A DNA stretch of 64,000 bases from Lacrimispora sp. 210928-DFI.3.58 (GCF_020554865.1 NZ_JAJCIC010000004.1:62001-126000); one strand, 5' to 3'; shown: positions 23,585-32,357, numbered from the stretch's first letter. The notes: generated by a model from the letters alone, not told the origin. Numbers and translations: made by a program.

Positions 23585-24913
23585 CTACATCATTTCCATG
23601 CTCATGATCTCATGGATCAGCCTGTCAAAGGCCTTCCGCTCAAATTCATCGCTGCAGCTCTCCAGGCTGTTTCTTATATAGCTCTGTGTCTCATCCAGTG
23701 AGGTGAAGAAGACAGGCAGGCTGGAGAGAATGCTCGCCATGGAGGCACGCACCAGAACCCTTGGCTGTTCCCTCCAGGCCTCTGTTATGTGTTCAAACAG
23801 CTCCTTTTCCTCCCTGTCAAGAAGGGCCTCGTCCACAACCTCCTCTTCAGCTTCCCTGTGCCCGTCCAGACTCATAAAGCTGCTTCCCGACATGAGCAGC
23901 TCTGTTTTACGCAAAGCCTCAAAAAGCGGATCGTCCTGCTGTCCCTCCAGGGTGTCAGAGGAAACGCTGCTTCTCATCCACTGCTCATAGTAGGCCTCCT
24001 GCTTTCCCTCCAGGAAGGTCAGCTTTTCCGTAACCTCCTCCGGGATAGGCCTTTTATCTCCTGCAGTAAACAAGGCCTGGATATCGGACAAAAGCCCCTT
24101 GATCTCCCGTTCCTCCGATACATCCATCATGGAGGTGTCCCTTGTAAGGCATAGCACATAAAGGTCATTTACAAGCTCTGCAAAAAGCTGCATATCCCCA
24201 GAAATGTCCAAAAGGGTGTGACCAGCCTCCTCCAGCCTCCCTGCCAGGCTGCGGTAGGCTTCTGCCGTCAAACTGCGGTAATCTGCCCCTTTCAGCTGTC
24301 CCAGGATCTCATGGAGCCCCTCATAGCCAGGTTCTGCTGTCTTAGGCTCATACAGGAAGGCCTGGGCCCCCAGGATATAGAGCATATCCTTAAGGCCTTC
24401 TGCGGGACCTCCCTTGTAGACTCTCAACGCTTCCTCCACCATTGAAAAAAATTTCTGCTTTGTCAGGCGCACCGGAAGCTGGCTGAGCACTGTCCTAATG
24501 CGCTCGTTCATCACTGCGACATCCTTTGTTCCAGTGATATAGTTCATAATATCAGCCGTGAGCGCTTCGCTGTCCACCACCTCGTCCCTGCCGTCCAAAA
24601 GCTGAGGTGAAAACCGCAGCTCCAGACGGTTCAGCACATACTCGTAGGCCTGAAAGCTGTCCGTATAAGCCGTTGTCCTCTCCATCTCACGGATGGCCTC
24701 CTCCCGCAGAGCGTCCAAGCTCTCCATATCCCGCTTTCCATCAAGAAAGCCTTTCAATATGCCATGAAAACGGCCGGAAAGCTCCTCAAGCCTCTGTCCG
24801 GCAAAGCCTTCCTCAAAAATGGTCTCATAATAGGTGTAATAATTCAGCGCCAGCCGCACATAGGCGTAATGGCAGGCAGCAGAAAGCTGTTTTTTTATCC
24901 TTTTTCCTTCCAC
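23585..24913 (-). CDS. Uncharacterised helical protein, 442 residues
   Basis: Not recognised. It is almost entirely alpha-helical and acidic, without signal peptide, membrane segment or known motif. The opening SAACHYAYVRLALNYYTYYE and a later NRLELRFSPQLLDGRDE are candidate family anchors. A segment YVLCLTRDTSMM sits mid-protein. Start GTG 24913 has AGGAGAGG seven bases upstream. It lies 11 bp after cinA on the same strand, upstream of the gerW group, so it belongs to a housekeeping/sporulation operon. No function is proposed. Confidence 0.65.
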   Translation of the reverse strand: MEGKRIKKQLSAACHYAYVRLALNYYTYYETIFEEGFAGQRLEELSGRFHGILKGFLDGKRDMESLDALREEAIREMERTTAYTDSFQAYEYVLNRLELRFSPQLLDGRDEVVDSEALTADIMNYITGTKDVAVMNERIRTVLSQLPVRLTKQKFFSMVEEALRVYKGGPAEGLKDMLYILGAQAFLYEPKTAEPGYEGLHEILGQLKGADYRSLTAEAYRSLAGRLEEAGHTLLDISGDMQLFAELVNDLYVLCLTRDTSMMDVSEEREIKGLLSDIQALFTAGDKRPIPEEVTEKLTFLEGKQEAYYEQWMRSSVSSDTLEGQQDDPLFEALRKTELLMSGSSFMSLDGHREAEEEVVDEALLDREEKELFEHITEAWREQPRVLVRASMASILSSLPVFFTSLDETQSYIRNSLESCSDEFERKAFDRLIHEIMSMEMM

Positions 24914-24924
24914 GTTTTCCTCTC

Positions 24925-26181
24925 CTAACCCTTTTTCTGCTGGTGATCCAGAAGGCAGAGCCGCACCAGATCCAGAGCCTTCATCATGGACTGCTCCCTT
25001 ATCTTGCTCCGGTTTCCCTTAAACTGGTATCTTCTGGCCTCCACCCGGCCCCTGACAGCACAGGCCATATATACAAGCCCTACCGGCTTTTCCTTTGAAC
25101 CCCCGTCCGGTCCTGCAAGCCCGGTGATCGCCACACACACATCTGTGCCGGCCGCCTTTGCTCCTCCCAAAGCCATCTCTCTGGCTGTCTCCTCGCTGAC
25201 AGCTCCCCAGGCCTTCAGGGTCTCCTCCCGCACTCCCAGAAGGCGCATTTTCGCCTCATTGGAGTAGGTCACCATGCCCTCTGTGAATACCTCCGACACG
25301 CCGGAGACATTTACCAGGCGGGCAGCAACCATACCCCCAGTACAGGACTCTGCCGTTGACATGGTAAAGCCATTTTTCTTCAACAGCTCCGCCACTGCCA
25401 TTTCCAGAGTCACATCCTCAGAATCCGTGAAGATGGCATTGCCAAACCTGCTGTGAAGCTCCTGCAGTACAGGGGCAATAAGCGCTTCGCCCTCGCCTTC
25501 CGTGCCAGCCCTGGCAGTTAAACGGATATGGACCTCCGCCGTCTTTGCATAGGTTGCGATGGTCGGATTCGTCTGATTGTCGATGAGATCCAGGATCTTG
25601 TCCTCCACCTGGCTCTCCCCATAGCCGCAGATCTTCACCATCTTTGACACGAGCACGGCCTGCCTGCGTTTTTGAAGATAAGGAAAGACCTGGCTCTGGA
25701 ACATGGGATACAGCTCTCCCGGAGGGCCTGGCAGGATTATGGCTGTCTTTCCATTTTTTTCCAGAATGAGTCCGGGAGCCATGCCATTGAAGTTGTCAAG
25801 CACCGCTGCGCCTGCAGGCACCGTGGCCATCTTCCAGTTGTTATCCGGGATTTCTTTATAAATATTGTTCCGGAAAAATGCTTCCAGCCTCTCCCTTGTA
25901 TGAGGATCCTCCACCAGCTCCATGCCCATGACATCGGCGCATACCTCCTTTGTCATGTCGTCCTCTGTGGGCCCCAGCCCTCCTGTGAGGATCACTACAT
26001 CGGAACGGTCAAGGGCAGTCTCGATCACAGAATGCATCCTGCCGTAATTATCTCCCACTGTTACCTGGTAGTACATATCAAGTCCCAGCATGGCGCATTT
26101 CTCCGCCAGATACTGGGCATTGCTGTTTACAATATTTCCCATAAGGATCTCTGTCCCCACAGAAATCAGCTCCACCGTCAT
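24925..26181 (-). CDS. cinA: CinA-family protein (MoCF-like domain plus NMN amidohydrolase domain)
   Basis: 418 residues with both usual domains. The N-terminal MoCF-biosynthesis-like domain has ISVGTEILMGNIVNSNAQYL and LTGGLGPTEDDMTKE. The C-terminal CinA domain (about 255-410) has STAESCTGGMVAARLV and GLAGPDGG, the nicotinamide mononucleotide deamidase site. The enzyme recycles NMN; in naturally competent bacteria it is also coinduced with competence. Its ribosome site lies in the last codons of pgsA, one base apart, so the two are translationally coupled. Confidence 0.95.
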   Translation of the reverse strand: MTVELISVGTEILMGNIVNSNAQYLAEKCAMLGLDMYYQVTVGDNYGRMHSVIETALDRSDVVILTGGLGPTEDDMTKEVCADVMGMELVEDPHTRERLEAFFRNNIYKEIPDNNWKMATVPAGAAVLDNFNGMAPGLILEKNGKTAIILPGPPGELYPMFQSQVFPYLQKRRQAVLVSKMVKICGYGESQVEDKILDLIDNQTNPTIATYAKTAEVHIRLTARAGTEGEGEALIAPVLQELHSRFGNAIFTDSEDVTLEMAVAELLKKNGFTMSTAESCTGGMVAARLVNVSGVSEVFTEGMVTYSNEAKMRLLGVREETLKAWGAVSEETAREMALGGAKAAGTDVCVAITGLAGPDGGSKEKPVGLVYMACAVRGRVEARRYQFKGNRSKIREQSMMKALDLVRLCLLDHQQKKG

Positions 26182-26182
26182 G

Positions 26183-26725
26183 CTACATGCCTCCCTCTGT
26201 CAGCACCTTGCTGTTCTTCGCCACATAGTCTACCAGAGAAATGATGGTGAGGGCGACGGCGATCCATACCATGATCGTTGTAACAATGGCCAATGCCGGG
26301 AAATTGAAGATCAAAAGCACCACTGCGATCATCTGGAAGGTGGTCTTGAATTTTCCCCAGTAGCTGGCCGCAATGACAATGCCATTGTTTGCCGCCACCA
26401 GCCGGAAGCCGCTGATGATGAACTCACGGCTGATGATAATGATGACGATCCAGGCAGGAAGCTGTCCCAGCTCGATCAGGCAGATCAATGCGGAGCACAC
26501 AAGGAGCTTGTCCGCCAGAGGATCCATAAATTTTCCAAAATTTGTCACCAAGTTATATTTGCGGGCAATTTTGCCGTCCAGAAGGTCAGTCAGGCTGGCT
26601 ATGATAAAGATCACATTGGCAGCAATGCGCATACTCTGGTTTTCCCCTCCCTGAAACAGCAGGGCTGCAACAAAAAACGGGATCAGACACACACGAAGGA
26701 CAGTCAGTTTATTGGGCAGATTCAT
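26183..26725 (-). CDS. pgsA: CDP-diacylglycerol-glycerol-3-phosphate 3-phosphatidyltransferase
   Basis: 180 residues, membrane protein. The CDP-alcohol phosphotransferase motif is visible as SLTDLLDGKIARKYNLVTNFGKFMDPLADK (the conserved Asp-rich pattern, about residues 40-70). It makes phosphatidylglycerol-phosphate, the committed step to phosphatidylglycerol. Its start overlaps the end of rimO by 17 bp. Confidence 0.96.
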   Translation of the reverse strand: MNLPNKLTVLRVCLIPFFVAALLFQGGENQSMRIAANVIFIIASLTDLLDGKIARKYNLVTNFGKFMDPLADKLLVCSALICLIELGQLPAWIVIIIISREFIISGFRLVAANNGIVIAASYWGKFKTTFQMIAVVLLIFNFPALAIVTTIMVWIAVALTIISLVDYVAKNSKVLTEGGM

Positions 26726-28091
26726 GATACACCTCTCCTATCAGATCATATTCGGCGGCTCCTGTTACCTTCACTTTCACAAAGTCGCCTGACATCAACA
26801 GTTCATCGGCATTGACGAAGATAAGGCCGTCCACATTTGGTGCATCCATATAGGTGCGTCCCACATAGGCCGGTTCGTCTGCCACCTTTCCCTCTATCAT
26901 CACGGTGAGCACCTTCCCCACCATGCTCTCACAGTGTTCAAAGGCGATCTCCTGCTGGAGCTCCATGATCTCGTCCCGGCGCTCCTCTTTTACCTCCTGA
27001 GGGACCTGGTCAGGATAAGAATAGGCCGGGGTATCCTCCTCCGCAGAGTAGGGAAATACCCCCAGACGCTCAAACTCCATCTCGTCCACAAACTCCAGCA
27101 GCTCCTCATGGTCCTCCTCTGTCTCTCCCGGAAAGCCGGAGATCAGGGTGGTGCGGAGGACAATGTCGGGGATCTCCGCCCGGAGCTTTGCAATGCGCTC
27201 CTTCAGTTCCTCCTTGTTGGTACGCCTTCCCATGCGCTTTAAGATGCGGTTGCTGGCATGCTGGATGGGGATATCCAGATAGTGGCATACTTTTTCCTCT
27301 GTCTTTATGGTCTCGATCAGCTCATCTGTGATCTCCTCCGGATAGCAGTACTGGATGCGGATCCAGTAGATGCCCGGTATCTTTGCCAGCTCCTTTAAAA
27401 GCTTGGGAAGGGACTTCTCCCCATAGATATCCTTTCCGTAAAGAGTGGTCTCCTGCGCCACCAGGATCAGCTCCTTCACTCCCCCCTCTGCCAGCTCCCT
27501 TGCCTCCCGGAGCAGGTCCTCCATGGGCACGCTGCGGTAAGGCCCCCGAAGATATGGGATAATGCAGTAGGTGCAGCGCTTGTCACACCCTTCGGCGATC
27601 TTTAAAAAGGCGTAATGTCCGCCTGTAGTCACCATGCGCTTTGAAGACTCCTTTGGCAGCTCCGATAGGTCGTGAAAGCAGGAAATACCCTTTGCCTGGC
27701 TGCCTCCTTTGCTCTCATCTGAGCCGGAAGCCTCAAAAAGCTCCCTTACGACCCTGCTGATCTCCTCATAAGAGGTAGTACCTAAAATGGCATCTACCTC
27801 CGGGATCTCCTCCAGGATCTCCTGTTTATATCTCTGCGCCAGGCATCCTGCTACGATCAGGGCCCTACAGACCCCTTCCTCCTTATAGCGGGCCATGTCC
27901 AGGATCGTATTGACGCTTTCCTCCTTTGCATCGCCGATAAAGCAGCAGGTATTGATAAGGATGATATCCGCCTCTGCCTCATCGTCCGTAAAGGAAAGCC
28001 CCATGTTCCCTAAAAGTCCCAGCATTTTCTCCGTATCCACCAGGTTCTTGTCGCAGCCCAAGGACACACAAAATAACTTCCTATTTTCCAT
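26709..28091 (-). CDS. rimO: Ribosomal protein S12 methylthiotransferase
   Basis: 460 residues. The MTTase N-terminal domain opens with VSLGCDKNLVDTEKML and carries further Cys residues in NTCCF and VAGCLAQRY. The radical-SAM triad is CDKRCTYC (near residue 168), followed by IPYLRGPYRS. A TRAM RNA-binding domain closes the protein (about 395-455). The enzyme methylthiolates an Asp of S12. The ribosome site TAGGAG sits five bases before the ATG. It is one copy of a sequence duplicated by the adjacent repeat element at 28106-28238. Confidence 0.96.
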   Translation of the reverse strand: MENRKLFCVSLGCDKNLVDTEKMLGLLGNMGLSFTDDEAEADIILINTCCFIGDAKEESVNTILDMARYKEEGVCRALIVAGCLAQRYKQEILEEIPEVDAILGTTSYEEISRVVRELFEASGSDESKGGSQAKGISCFHDLSELPKESSKRMVTTGGHYAFLKIAEGCDKRCTYCIIPYLRGPYRSVPMEDLLREARELAEGGVKELILVAQETTLYGKDIYGEKSLPKLLKELAKIPGIYWIRIQYCYPEEITDELIETIKTEEKVCHYLDIPIQHASNRILKRMGRRTNKEELKERIAKLRAEIPDIVLRTTLISGFPGETEEDHEELLEFVDEMEFERLGVFPYSAEEDTPAYSYPDQVPQEVKEERRDEIMELQQEIAFEHCESMVGKVLTVMIEGKVADEPAYVGRTYMDAPNVDGLIFVNADELLMSGDFVKVKVTGAAEYDLIGEVYHESAQ

Positions 28092-28105
28092 AAAAACTCC
28101 TAATG

Positions 28106-28238
28106 GTAACTGTTCAGTACCCTCACAGTTACAAGCAAAAATCCATTTAAAATCGGCTCCGCCGATAGGATTTTTGCCTTCTGGCCCAGGTTGTCTTACG
28201 GTCAGCGCAGCAAGTGCGCAGACCTACTGAACAGTTAC
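28106..28238. mobile_element. MITE-like element with 14-bp terminal inverted repeats, upstream of rimO
   Basis: GTAACTGTTCAGTA (28106-28119) is exactly inverted at 28225-28238. TCCTAATG flanks both sides (28098-28105 and 28239-28246), consistent with an 8-bp target duplication. The 133-bp body has no ORF and can fold into internal hairpins: GCAAAAATCC...ATCGGC with GCCGAT-GGATTTTTGC, and GGTC-GCGCA with TGCGC-GACC. It separates rpoZ from rimO, and the duplicated flank contains the rimO Shine-Dalgarno sequence. Confidence 0.75.
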
Positions 28239-28253
28239 TCCTAATGAACATTT

Positions 28254-28296
28254 AAGCCATCTCCCGGAAACAGCGGTAGGACTGGTCGGAGATGGC
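28254..28296 (-). terminator. Hairpin after rpoZ
   Basis: GCCATCTCC and GGAGATGGC form a 9-bp stem around a long loop just past the rpoZ stop. The following TTAAATGTT is only weakly T-rich, so termination may be partial. Confidence 0.5.
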
Positions 28297-28304
28297 TTAT
28301 AAAT

Positions 28305-28565
28305 TTATTCGCTGACCTCTTCTTCTGTCTTCTCTTCCTCCGGAAGAACTTTCACCTTCTGGTGGTACAGCTCATCAATGGCAACAGACAAAGGCTTCTT
28401 CCCTGCTGCACCTGCAACCATGGGCTCCTCGCCGCCGATCAGCTGTCTGGCACGCTTAGAGGCTGCGATCACGATAGAGTAGCGGCTCTGTACAACCGGC
28501 TGCTCTCCTGGCTCGATATCGCTGTTTACAACGTCAATTAAATCTGTGTATGATGGATGTAACAT
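28305..28565 (-). CDS. rpoZ: RNA polymerase omega subunit
   Basis: 86 residues. The start MLHPSYTDLIDVV and the core QSRYSIVIAASKRARQLI match omega proteins, which assist folding and assembly of RNA polymerase beta-prime. ATG 28565 has AGGGGA eight bases upstream; a longer ORF would overlap gmk. It follows gmk by 34 bp, a conserved pair. Confidence 0.95.
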   Translation of the reverse strand: MLHPSYTDLIDVVNSDIEPGEQPVVQSRYSIVIAASKRARQLIGGEEPMVAGAAGKKPLSVAIDELYHQKVKVLPEEEKTEEEVSE

Positions 28566-28599
28566 TTTACATTCCCCTTTCAAAATAGTAATATATGAT

Positions 28600-29235
28600 T
28601 TACTTGTTATTCTCGTCCAGATGGCACAGTTCATCCCGCATCCTGCTTAAGAAATCCAGGTGATAGGCTGTTCTTCTGTGCTGAAGCTTTATCAGCTGGT
28701 GCATCTCCTCCACGCAGCGGTCAATGTCATCATTGATCAGCAGGTAGTCATAAGCCTCCATACCGGAAGCTTCCTCTGCTGCCCGAAGGAGCCTGGCATT
28801 GATCACCTCGATGGTCTCTGTCCCACGGCCGATCAGCCTGCGGCGCAGCTCCTCTGCGCTGGGCGGTGTCACAAAGAGGAGAAGGGCTTCCGGAAAACGC
28901 TTTTTTACCTTCAATGCACCCTGGATCTCAATCTCCAGGATCACATCCTTTCCCTCTGCCATCTTCTGCTGCACATATTCCTTGGGCGTGCCATAGTAGT
29001 GGTTCACATACTGGGCATACTCCACCAGCTTGTGCTCCTCTATCATCTGCTGGAACTGCTCCTTTGAGACGAAGAAATAAGCTTCCCCGTCCTTTTCCCC
29101 TTCACGTGGCTGTCTGGTGGTGGCAGATACGGACAGCGCATAGTTGTCGTATCTCTTCAAAAGCTCCTTCATGAGCGTGCCCTTGCCAGCGCCGGAAAAT
29201 CCGGATACTACCACTAAAATCCCTTGATGTTCCAT
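28600..29235 (-). CDS. gmk: Guanylate kinase
   Basis: 211 residues. The P-loop SGFSGAGKGTL (about 10-20), the GMP-binding SATTRQPREGEKDG and the IEIQGALKVKK block are canonical. It phosphorylates GMP to GDP using ATP. AGGAGG stands four bases before the ATG. The gap to yicC, where Bacillus and many clostridia carry remA, holds only a 163-bp palindrome. Confidence 0.97.
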   Translation of the reverse strand: MEHQGILVVVSGFSGAGKGTLMKELLKRYDNYALSVSATTRQPREGEKDGEAYFFVSKEQFQQMIEEHKLVEYAQYVNHYYGTPKEYVQQKMAEGKDVILEIEIQGALKVKKRFPEALLLFVTPPSAEELRRRLIGRGTETIEVINARLLRAAEEASGMEAYDYLLINDDIDRCVEEMHQLIKLQHRRTAYHLDFLSRMRDELCHLDENNK

Positions 29236-29255
29236 GCTTCCTCCTGCATCTCTTA

Positions 29256-29418
29256 GTGTACTCTGGGAGTCTCTTTGTGCCCGATTTTGTGAGATGATTT
29301 TTTGTCAGCTGTGCTCAAATTTATGAGGCGTACGCGGCGCATACGTTGATTAAATTTGGGTGCAGCTGGCGGAAAATCAGCCGCAAAAGCGGGTGCAGGG
29401 GAGATTCCGAAAGTACAC
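29256..29418. repeat. 163-bp imperfect palindrome between yicC and gmk
   Basis: GTGTACT (29256) and AGTACAC (ending 29418) open a long inverted repeat whose arms continue inward (GGGAGTCTC-TGTGCCCG against CGGGTGCA-GGAGATTCC, then CAGCTG and AAATTT). The centre is near GTACGCGGCGCATACG. It nearly fills the 184-bp gap and holds no ORF. Confidence 0.7.
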
Positions 29419-29419
29419 C

Positions 29420-30298
29420 TTACTCAATATTCTGGATCTGTTCTCTTACCTTTTCAATCTCCGTCTTAAGGGCAATGGCCTTGTCGGAGATCGACAGATC
29501 GTTCGCCTTGGAAAGAATGGTGTTGGCCTCCCGGTTCATCTCCTGGGCAATGAAATCCAGCTTTCTTCCCACGCTCTCGCCGCTTAAAAGCTCTTTCCTC
29601 GTGTTCTCAATGTGGCTTCTTAAGCGCACAGTCTCCTCATCCACACAGATCTTATCTGCATAAATGACGACCTCTGCTGCAATGCGTCCCTCATCAATGG
29701 CAGCTCCATTTAAGAGTTCCTTAACCTTGTCCTCCAGCTTCGTCCTGTACTCCGCCAGGATCTGCGGCGAGCGCTCCTCTACAAAGCTTACCATCTCAGA
29801 CATATAGTCCAGCTTGCCCAGCAGGTCCTGCTTTAAATGCTCTCCCTCTACTTCTCTGGAATGGACAAACTTCTCTGCCGCAGACTCCAGGGCTGTGGAA
29901 AGGATCTCCCACAGATGTTCCTCATCATCCGGAACCTGCTCCATGGTGAGCACCTCCGGAAGCTTTGCCAGAACGGAAGCCTTCATATCATTCTGTACAC
30001 CGAACTCCTCTTCCATCTTCTTAAAATAGTCCACATACTCTGCAGCCAGGGCCCGGTTATATTTCAGGCAGAGATTTCCCTCCGTATAATCCTCGTAATT
30101 GATGAAAAGGTCAACCTTTCCTCTCTGGATATATTTTTTCAGAAGCGTGCGGATGGAGGCCTCAAAGTAATTGAACTTTTTAGGCATCTTGATGCTCAGA
30201 TCCAGATACCTGTGGTTCACGGCCTTCATTTCGACAGAAATCTTGTATTCATTCGTGATATTCTCGCACCTGCCGAAACCGGTCATGCTTTTTAACAT
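29420..30298 (-). CDS. yicC: YicC/YloC-family endoribonuclease
   Basis: About 292 residues. MLKSMTGFGRCE at the start, AVNHRYLDLSIKMPKKF, and the C-terminal GRKLDFIAQEMNREANTILSK are diagnostic of YicC. Family members are reported to cleave RNA and to take part in sRNA decay. ATG 30298 has GAGAGG ten bases upstream; the longer in-frame start lies near the -10 and is unlikely. It heads the yicC-gmk-rpoZ group. Confidence 0.94.
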   Translation of the reverse strand: MLKSMTGFGRCENITNEYKISVEMKAVNHRYLDLSIKMPKKFNYFEASIRTLLKKYIQRGKVDLFINYEDYTEGNLCLKYNRALAAEYVDYFKKMEEEFGVQNDMKASVLAKLPEVLTMEQVPDDEEHLWEILSTALESAAEKFVHSREVEGEHLKQDLLGKLDYMSEMVSFVEERSPQILAEYRTKLEDKVKELLNGAAIDEGRIAAEVVIYADKICVDEETVRLRSHIENTRKELLSGESVGRKLDFIAQEMNREANTILSKANDLSISDKAIALKTEIEKVREQIQNIE

Positions 30299-30341
30299 AA
30301 CGGAATGCCTCTCTTTCGTTTTTACTCCATAGTTAAATATC

Positions 30342-30370
30342 ATTATAATTCATAAGCCGGGGCAAGTCAA
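30342..30370 (-). promoter_or_regulatory. Promoter of yicC-gmk-rpoZ
   Basis: Minus-strand TTGACT (30365-30370) and TATAAT (30342-30347) with a 17-bp spacer, 43 bp before yicC. Confidence 0.8.
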
Positions 30371-30414
30371 CCGCTAACCCCTTTTCTATCGGCGGAATTT
30401 GTGGTATTCTTATA

Positions 30415-30562
30415 ACAGTTCAGACGGCGGGGAAATCTATGAAAAAATAGCCGTCAAGCTTTCTTGTAAGGCCATTTTTTCATAGATTTCCACATCGGAT
30501 GGACATCCGATGCTTCTTGTCCGGCCTAGCCGGGCAAGAAGATCCCCCGTCTGAACGGCTGC
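30415..30562. mobile_element. MITE-like, multi-hairpin element upstream of rqcH
   Basis: GTTCAGACGG (30418-30427) is inverted as CCGTCTGAAC (30547-30556). Between them are a perfect 18-bp stem (GGAAATCTATGAAAAAAT at 30431-30448, inverted at 30474-30491), a 9-bp stem (CATCGGATG/CATCCGATG) and a stem near CTTCTTG-CCGGC/GCCGG-CAAGAAG. GTATTCTTATA flanks the element at 30404-30414 and 30563-30573. No ORF. It sits between the likely rqcH promoter and its ribosome site. Confidence 0.75.
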
Positions 30563-30590
30563 GTATTCTTATATAAAGGAGTGACATTCC

Positions 30591-32336
30591 ATGGCATTTG
30601 ACGGTATTACCATTGCAAATCTGGTCCATGAGCTTAAGCACACCTTAGAGGGCGGGCGCATTTCCAAGATCGCCCAGCCGGAAAAGGACGAGCTGCTTAT
30701 CGCCATAAAGAATAACAAAGAAAACTACAGGCTTCAGATATCTGCCAGCGCAAGCCTTCCGCTGATCTATCTGACAGATAACAACAAGCCCAGCCCCATG
30801 ACAGCGCCTAATTTTTGTATGCTTTTAAGGAAGCATATCGGCAGCGCCCGCATTGTATCGGTCTCCCAGCCAGGGCTGGAGCGCATTATCCGGTTTGAGC
30901 TGGAGCATCTGGATGAAATGGGTGATGTGTGCCGCAAGAAGCTGATCGTAGAGATCATGGGAAAGCACAGCAATATCATTTTCTGCAAGGACGACAACAC
31001 CATTATCGACAGCATCAAGCATGTGTCTGCCAATATGAGTTCTGTCCGGGAGGTCCTTCCGGGACGTGATTATTTTATCCCGCAGACAGTGGAAAAGGGG
31101 GATCCGCTCACCTTGACAGAGGAGGCATTCCGCCGGGCCATGGCTGCCTCCCCCATGCCGGTGCAGAAGGCCCTTTACTGCTCTTTCACAGGTATCAGCC
31201 CTATCATTGCCCAGGAGATCTGCCATCTGGCCTCCATTGACGGGGACCACTCTGCCAATGAACTGACAGAGCCGGAGCTCATCCATCTGTACCATACCTT
31301 CCGCCTTATGATGGAGGATGTAAAGGAAGGAAAATTTTCTCCCGCCATTGTCTACGAGGATGATATCCCGGTGGAATACGCCTCCTTTCCTCTCACCTGC
31401 TTTGAGGGGGAGGGCTACAGCAGAAAGGACTTTGATTCCATCAGTACCCTGCTGGCCCGGTTTTATTCCTCCAGGGACGCTGTTACCAGGATCCGTCAGA
31501 AATCCTCCGACCTGCGGCGTATTGTTCAGACAGCCTTAGAGCGCAATTATAAAAAATACGATCTCCAGCTAAAGCAGTTAAAGGACACGGAAAAGCGGGA
31601 AAAATACCGGATATACGGGGAGCTTCTGAACACCTACGGCTATGAGCTTTCCGGCGGTGAGCGCTCTTTCAAGTGTCTGAACTACTACACCAACGAAGAG
31701 ATCACCATTCCCCTGGATCCCCAGCTTTCCGCAAAAGACAATGCCAAAAAGCATTTTGACAAATACAATAAGCTGAAACGCACCTATGAGGCTTTGGCCC
31801 AGTTGACAGGGGAGACAAGGGCAGAGATCGACCATCTGGAATCTGTCAGCGCTTCCTTAGATATCGCCCTGGCGGAAAATGACCTGGTACAGATCAAGGA
31901 GGAGCTCATGGAGTACGGCTATGTGAAGAAACGCCGCCCCAGCGATAAGCGGCCAAAGGTCACCAGCCGTCCCTTCCATTATCTCTCCTCCGACGGCTTC
32001 CACATCTATGTCGGAAAGAACAATTACCAGAATGAGGAGCTGACCTTTAAGGTGGCAAACGGCGGTGACTGGTGGTTCCATGCCAAAGGCATACCCGGCT
32101 CCCACGTCATTGTAAAGGCAGAGGGCCAGGCTGATCTCCCGGACCGTGTATTCGAGGAAGCCGGGGCATTGGCTGCCTACTATTCCAAGGCCCGTGACAA
32201 TGACAAGGTAGAGATCGATTATATCCAGCGTAAGAATATCCGCAAGGTAGCAGGATCTGCGCCGGGCTTTGTGATCTACCACACCAACTATTCCCTGGTA
32301 GCGTCTCCTTCCTGCCATCTCACCCAGGTGGAATAA
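30591..32336 (+). CDS. rqcH: RqcH/NFACT-family ribosome quality-control protein
   Basis: 581 residues. The NFACT-N domain starts MAFDGITIANLVHEL, a coiled-coil middle covers about 280-440, and the C-terminal NFACT-R domain holds GGDWWFHAKGIPGSHVIVK (about 488-506). RqcH binds stalled 50S-peptidyl-tRNA and directs C-terminal alanine tailing. It was formerly annotated as a fibronectin-binding protein. AAAGGAG stands nine bases before the ATG, next to a duplicated sequence that flanks the upstream repeat element. Confidence 0.94.
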   Translation: MAFDGITIANLVHELKHTLEGGRISKIAQPEKDELLIAIKNNKENYRLQISASASLPLIYLTDNNKPSPMTAPNFCMLLRKHIGSARIVSVSQPGLERIIRFELEHLDEMGDVCRKKLIVEIMGKHSNIIFCKDDNTIIDSIKHVSANMSSVREVLPGRDYFIPQTVEKGDPLTLTEEAFRRAMAASPMPVQKALYCSFTGISPIIAQEICHLASIDGDHSANELTEPELIHLYHTFRLMMEDVKEGKFSPAIVYEDDIPVEYASFPLTCFEGEGYSRKDFDSISTLLARFYSSRDAVTRIRQKSSDLRRIVQTALERNYKKYDLQLKQLKDTEKREKYRIYGELLNTYGYELSGGERSFKCLNYYTNEEITIPLDPQLSAKDNAKKHFDKYNKLKRTYEALAQLTGETRAEIDHLESVSASLDIALAENDLVQIKEELMEYGYVKKRRPSDKRPKVTSRPFHYLSSDGFHIYVGKNNYQNEELTFKVANGGDWWFHAKGIPGSHVIVKAEGQADLPDRVFEEAGALAAYYSKARDNDKVEIDYIQRKNIRKVAGSAPGFVIYHTNYSLVASPSCHLTQVE

Positions 32337-32357
32337 GTCCTTCTGCCTTGCCGGAGG

